Shown piece after piece: positions 30,916 through 32,806 of a DNA stretch of 32,806 nt (positions within the stretch are counted from its first letter, which is position 1; every line of letters starts with the position of its first letter). The translations under genes and the position numbers were made by a program. The notes beneath the pieces were generated by a model. It did no database searches. It saw nothing but the letters and a program-made list of their open reading frames with translations, and was not told the origin of the DNA. The stretch comes from Bacillota bacterium (lineage in GTDB: Bacteria > Bacillota > Sulfobacillia > DUMF01). The stretch is taken from NCBI GenBank assembly GCA_012840015.1, contig DUMF01000017.1, positions 80,376-113,181 on the forward strand, read 5' to 3'.

Positions 30916-32082
30916 TCAAACGCTGTTCTCGCCCCTCAGAAAGGCCTCAGCGAATGCCACGTGTAGCTTCACCCCGTATTCCAGCACGTCTTCATCTATG
31001 TCGTAGCAAGGGTGATGCTGGGGGTAGGTCGTACCCTTAGCCTTATTGCCTACGCCGAGAAATGCATAGGTGGCCGGCACCTTCGAGGCATAAAAAGAGA
31101 AATCCTCGCTGCCTGTAACCGGCTCAAGGCACGCCAGGCACGCTTCACCAAGTTCACGACGGGCGACTCTCTGTGCCAGCTCAGTGAGGCCCGGATCGTT
31201 TACAGTAACGGGGCAAGCACGTGAATATTCCAACTCCACCGTAGCACGGTGTGCTTCAGCCGTCAGCCGTGCCACCCTGCGCACCTTTTCCTCTATCAGA
31301 TCTTGCACTTCCGGGTCGAAACATCTCACTGAGCCATCTATGGTGGTCTCATCCGCGATAACGTTAAACCTCGTTCCTCCGTGGATCTGCCCCACATTAA
31401 GTACGACCGGTTTGCGCGCGTCGAGCTCCTTGCAAACGATCGATTGGAGCCCGAGTACCGTTAAAGCGGCAGGTACGATTGTATCTACTCCCTCCTGCGG
31501 AGCGGAGCCATGGCCTCCCTTCCCTTTGAATGTAATCTTAAAGATATCGGCAGACGCCATTCTAGGCCCTGGTTCTATCGAAACTTTGCCTGCTGGAAGG
31601 GCGCTCCATACGTGGATGCCAAACACCGCATGCACGCCTTCCAATGCTCCAGCTTCAATCATCGCCTTAGCCCCCTGGCACAGCTCTTCTGCCGGCTGAA
31701 AAAGGAAGAGAACGCGCCCGGGAAGCGAGGAGGCTCGTTCTGCGAGTAACTTTGCCGCTCCCAGAAGCATCGCTATATGAGCGTCGTGCCCGCACGCGTG
31801 CATGAAGCCTGGGTTCTCCGAGGCGAAGGGCAGTCCAGTTTCCTCGTGCTGCTGTAGTCCATCAATATCAGCCCTCAGTCCCACGGTCTTTCCCGGTTGG
31901 CCACCACGGAGCTGCCCAATTACACCTGTGCCTGCGACCCTTCTGGTCTCAATTCCTAGTTCGCCGAGGATCTGTTCGATGCGTGCTGCCGTCTTCACTT
32001 CATGCCAACTAGGTTCAGGGTACCTGTGAAACTCCCTACGCCTTTCCACCGTCCATGACTTGATTTCCAAAGGGATGTTCAT
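30916..32082 (-). CDS. M20-family amidohydrolase (HipO/N-acyl amino acid hydrolase-like)
   Basis: The protein has 388 residues and starts at ATG 32082. Metal-binding motifs of the M20D amidohydrolases are complete: ADIDGL, MHACGHDAH (Cys97, His99), QPAEE (catalytic Glu132, metal-binding Glu133), GIHVW (His157) and QHHPCYDID near the C-terminus. The dimerisation lid region (FKGKGGHGSAPQEGVD) is present. Such enzymes release amino acids from N-acyl or N-carbamoyl derivatives. With two amino-acid- or anion-type transporters nearby, a role in using an imported acyl amino acid is plausible but unproven. A TTTTTTTT stretch lies upstream of its start. Confidence 0.93.
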   Translation of the reverse strand: MNIPLEIKSWTVERRREFHRYPEPSWHEVKTAARIEQILGELGIETRRVAGTGVIGQLRGGQPGKTVGLRADIDGLQQHEETGLPFASENPGFMHACGHDAHIAMLLGAAKLLAERASSLPGRVLFLFQPAEELCQGAKAMIEAGALEGVHAVFGIHVWSALPAGKVSIEPGPRMASADIFKITFKGKGGHGSAPQEGVDTIVPAALTVLGLQSIVCKELDARKPVVLNVGQIHGGTRFNVIADETTIDGSVRCFDPEVQDLIEEKVRRVARLTAEAHRATVELEYSRACPVTVNDPGLTELAQRVARRELGEACLACLEPVTGSEDFSFYASKVPATYAFLGVGNKAKGTTYPQHHPCYDIDEDVLEYGVKLHVAFAEAFLRGENSV

Positions 32083-32171
32083 ATTGCAACAGCCTCTTTT
32101 TTTTGAGAATGGTTTGTGTTAACAATAAAAATTCTCGCCATGCGTGGGCTTTTCCTTCCACCTCCTGATCT

Positions 32172-32200
32172 TTGGCGAGCATGGTTGTAGGTGTTATACT
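32172..32200 (+). promoter_or_regulatory. Candidate promoter P1 of the tRNA cluster
   Basis: TTGGCG (32172-32177) and TATACT (32195-32200) are separated by 17 bases, about 90 bases before tRNA-Tyr. Confidence 0.6.
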
Positions 32201-32245
32201 TGGAGAGAGCCAAAAAACAGTGCTGATAGCGTTCGTTAAATGCTA

Positions 32246-32274
32246 TTGCAATCGAAAATCAAACGGTGTAACAT
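32246..32274 (+). promoter_or_regulatory. Candidate promoter P2 of the tRNA cluster
   Basis: TTGCAA (32246-32251) and TAACAT (32269-32274) are separated by 17 bases. The expected start lies about ten bases before the tRNA-Tyr gene. Tandem promoters suit stable RNA genes. Confidence 0.5.
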
Positions 32275-32291
32275 ATCTTGTGCGGAAACGC

Positions 32292-32377
32292 GGAGAGGTA
32301 CCCAAGTGGCTAAAGGGGGCAGACTGTAAATCTGTTGGCTGACGCCTTCGGTGGTTCGAATCCACCCCTCTCCACCA
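32292..32377 (+). tRNA. tRNA-Tyr(GUA)
   Basis: It is 86 bases with a long variable arm (type II, as expected for bacterial tRNA-Tyr). GGAGAGG pairs with CCTCTCC, the anticodon GTA lies at 32326-32328, the T-arm carries GGTTCGAATCC, and the CCA is encoded. Confidence 0.97.
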
Positions 32378-32394
32378 TTAATAAGTATTTACGT

Positions 32395-32471
<77 letters not shown>

Positions 32472-32521
32472 AAGAAAATTCCGGTAAGTCCGTGGATATA
32501 TCGATATATCATTTCATTGGT

Positions 32522-32597
<76 letters not shown>

Positions 32598-32691
32598 TTT
32601 TTTTGAGCTCCGTTTGCAGGAACTTCATGGAAGGAATCATATTATTTGTTAACGGAGGTAAGCATATTAGCTACGGACGAGGAGGATTAAA

Positions 32692-32806
32692 ATGGCGAAG
32701 AAGAAGTTCGAGAGGACGAAACCGCACGTAAACATAGGGACGATTGGGCATATAGACCATGGGAAGACGACGTTGACGTCAGCGATAACGAAGGTATTGT
32801 CTGCGG
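32692..32806 (+). CDS. tuf: Elongation factor Tu (5' part only)
   Basis: The start ATG 32692 has GAGGAGG upstream and the frame runs off the window after 38 codons. The product begins [19 protein letters not shown], then HIDHGKTT, the P-loop of EF-Tu (usually HVDHGKTT). EF-Tu carries aminoacyl-tRNA to the ribosome. tRNA genes directly before tuf are a conserved bacterial arrangement, and rpmG, secE and nusG would be expected further right. Confidence 0.97.
   Translation, partial: MAKKKFERTKPHVNIGTIGHIDHGKTTLTSAITKVLSA

Overview
The window looks like part of the chromosome of a Gram-positive, probably anaerobic member of the Bacillota (clostridial or Peptococcaceae-like). The reasons are strong GGAGG-type ribosome binding sites, frequent GTG and TTG starts, an S-layer-homology wall protein, a phage lysis module of Firmicutes type, and a tRNA cluster directly in front of the gene for EF-Tu. 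The genus cannot be named from the sequence alone. Left end (1-4119): the right end of a prophage. It holds the tail end of a structural gene, a run of small tail-tip or fibre genes, then a lysis module with two holin-like membrane proteins, a zincin-type metallopeptidase and an N-acetylmuramoyl-L-alanine amidase. After a strong terminator comes a bare 3' half of a threonine tRNA (anticodon TGT) ending in CCA, which I read as the attachment-site scar (attR) of the element. Next (4120-5640) is a decayed stretch with a transposase/integrase-core remnant and a frameshifted flavin reductase (flavoredoxin-like) pseudogene. From 5646 to 8411 on the minus strand lies an ArsR-type repressor followed by a four-domain sulfur/redox fusion protein (CoA-disulfide-reductase-like, rhodanese, TusA and DsrE2 domains). 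A fragment of a ferrous-iron transporter gene (feoB) lies just beyond (8723-8897). A tight minus-strand operon (15289 down to 8852) encodes a sensor kinase, two response regulators without DNA-binding domains (one with a TPR-like tail), two TrkA-type potassium-channel regulators, a 36-residue membrane peptide, TrkH and an exported OB-fold-like protein. The layout suggests potassium uptake tied to a signal-transduction cascade. A roughly 670-base gene-free stretch follows. A fluoride-resistance unit comes next (17017 down to 15961): promoter, fluoride riboswitch with terminator, crcB, and a DUF190 gene broken by a frameshift. On the plus strand, 17354-18357 encodes a PP-loop ATPase of the diphthine-ammonia-ligase family and a small unknown protein. 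It converges with a minus-strand wall protein bearing three SLH domains and a glucosaminidase-like domain. The right third (20331-32082) is about solute uptake and catabolism: a GntR/FCD regulator, a D-2-hydroxyacid dehydrogenase, a complete branched-chain-amino-acid-type ABC transporter (livK-H-M-G-F), a membrane-anchored metallophosphoesterase, then a second ABC importer of the nitrate/sulfonate/taurine type. Convergent with it are a stand-alone pyruvate-kinase C-terminal-domain protein and an M20 amidohydrolase. The window closes with tRNA-Tyr, initiator tRNA-Met, tRNA-Thr(GGT) and the first 38 codons of tuf.
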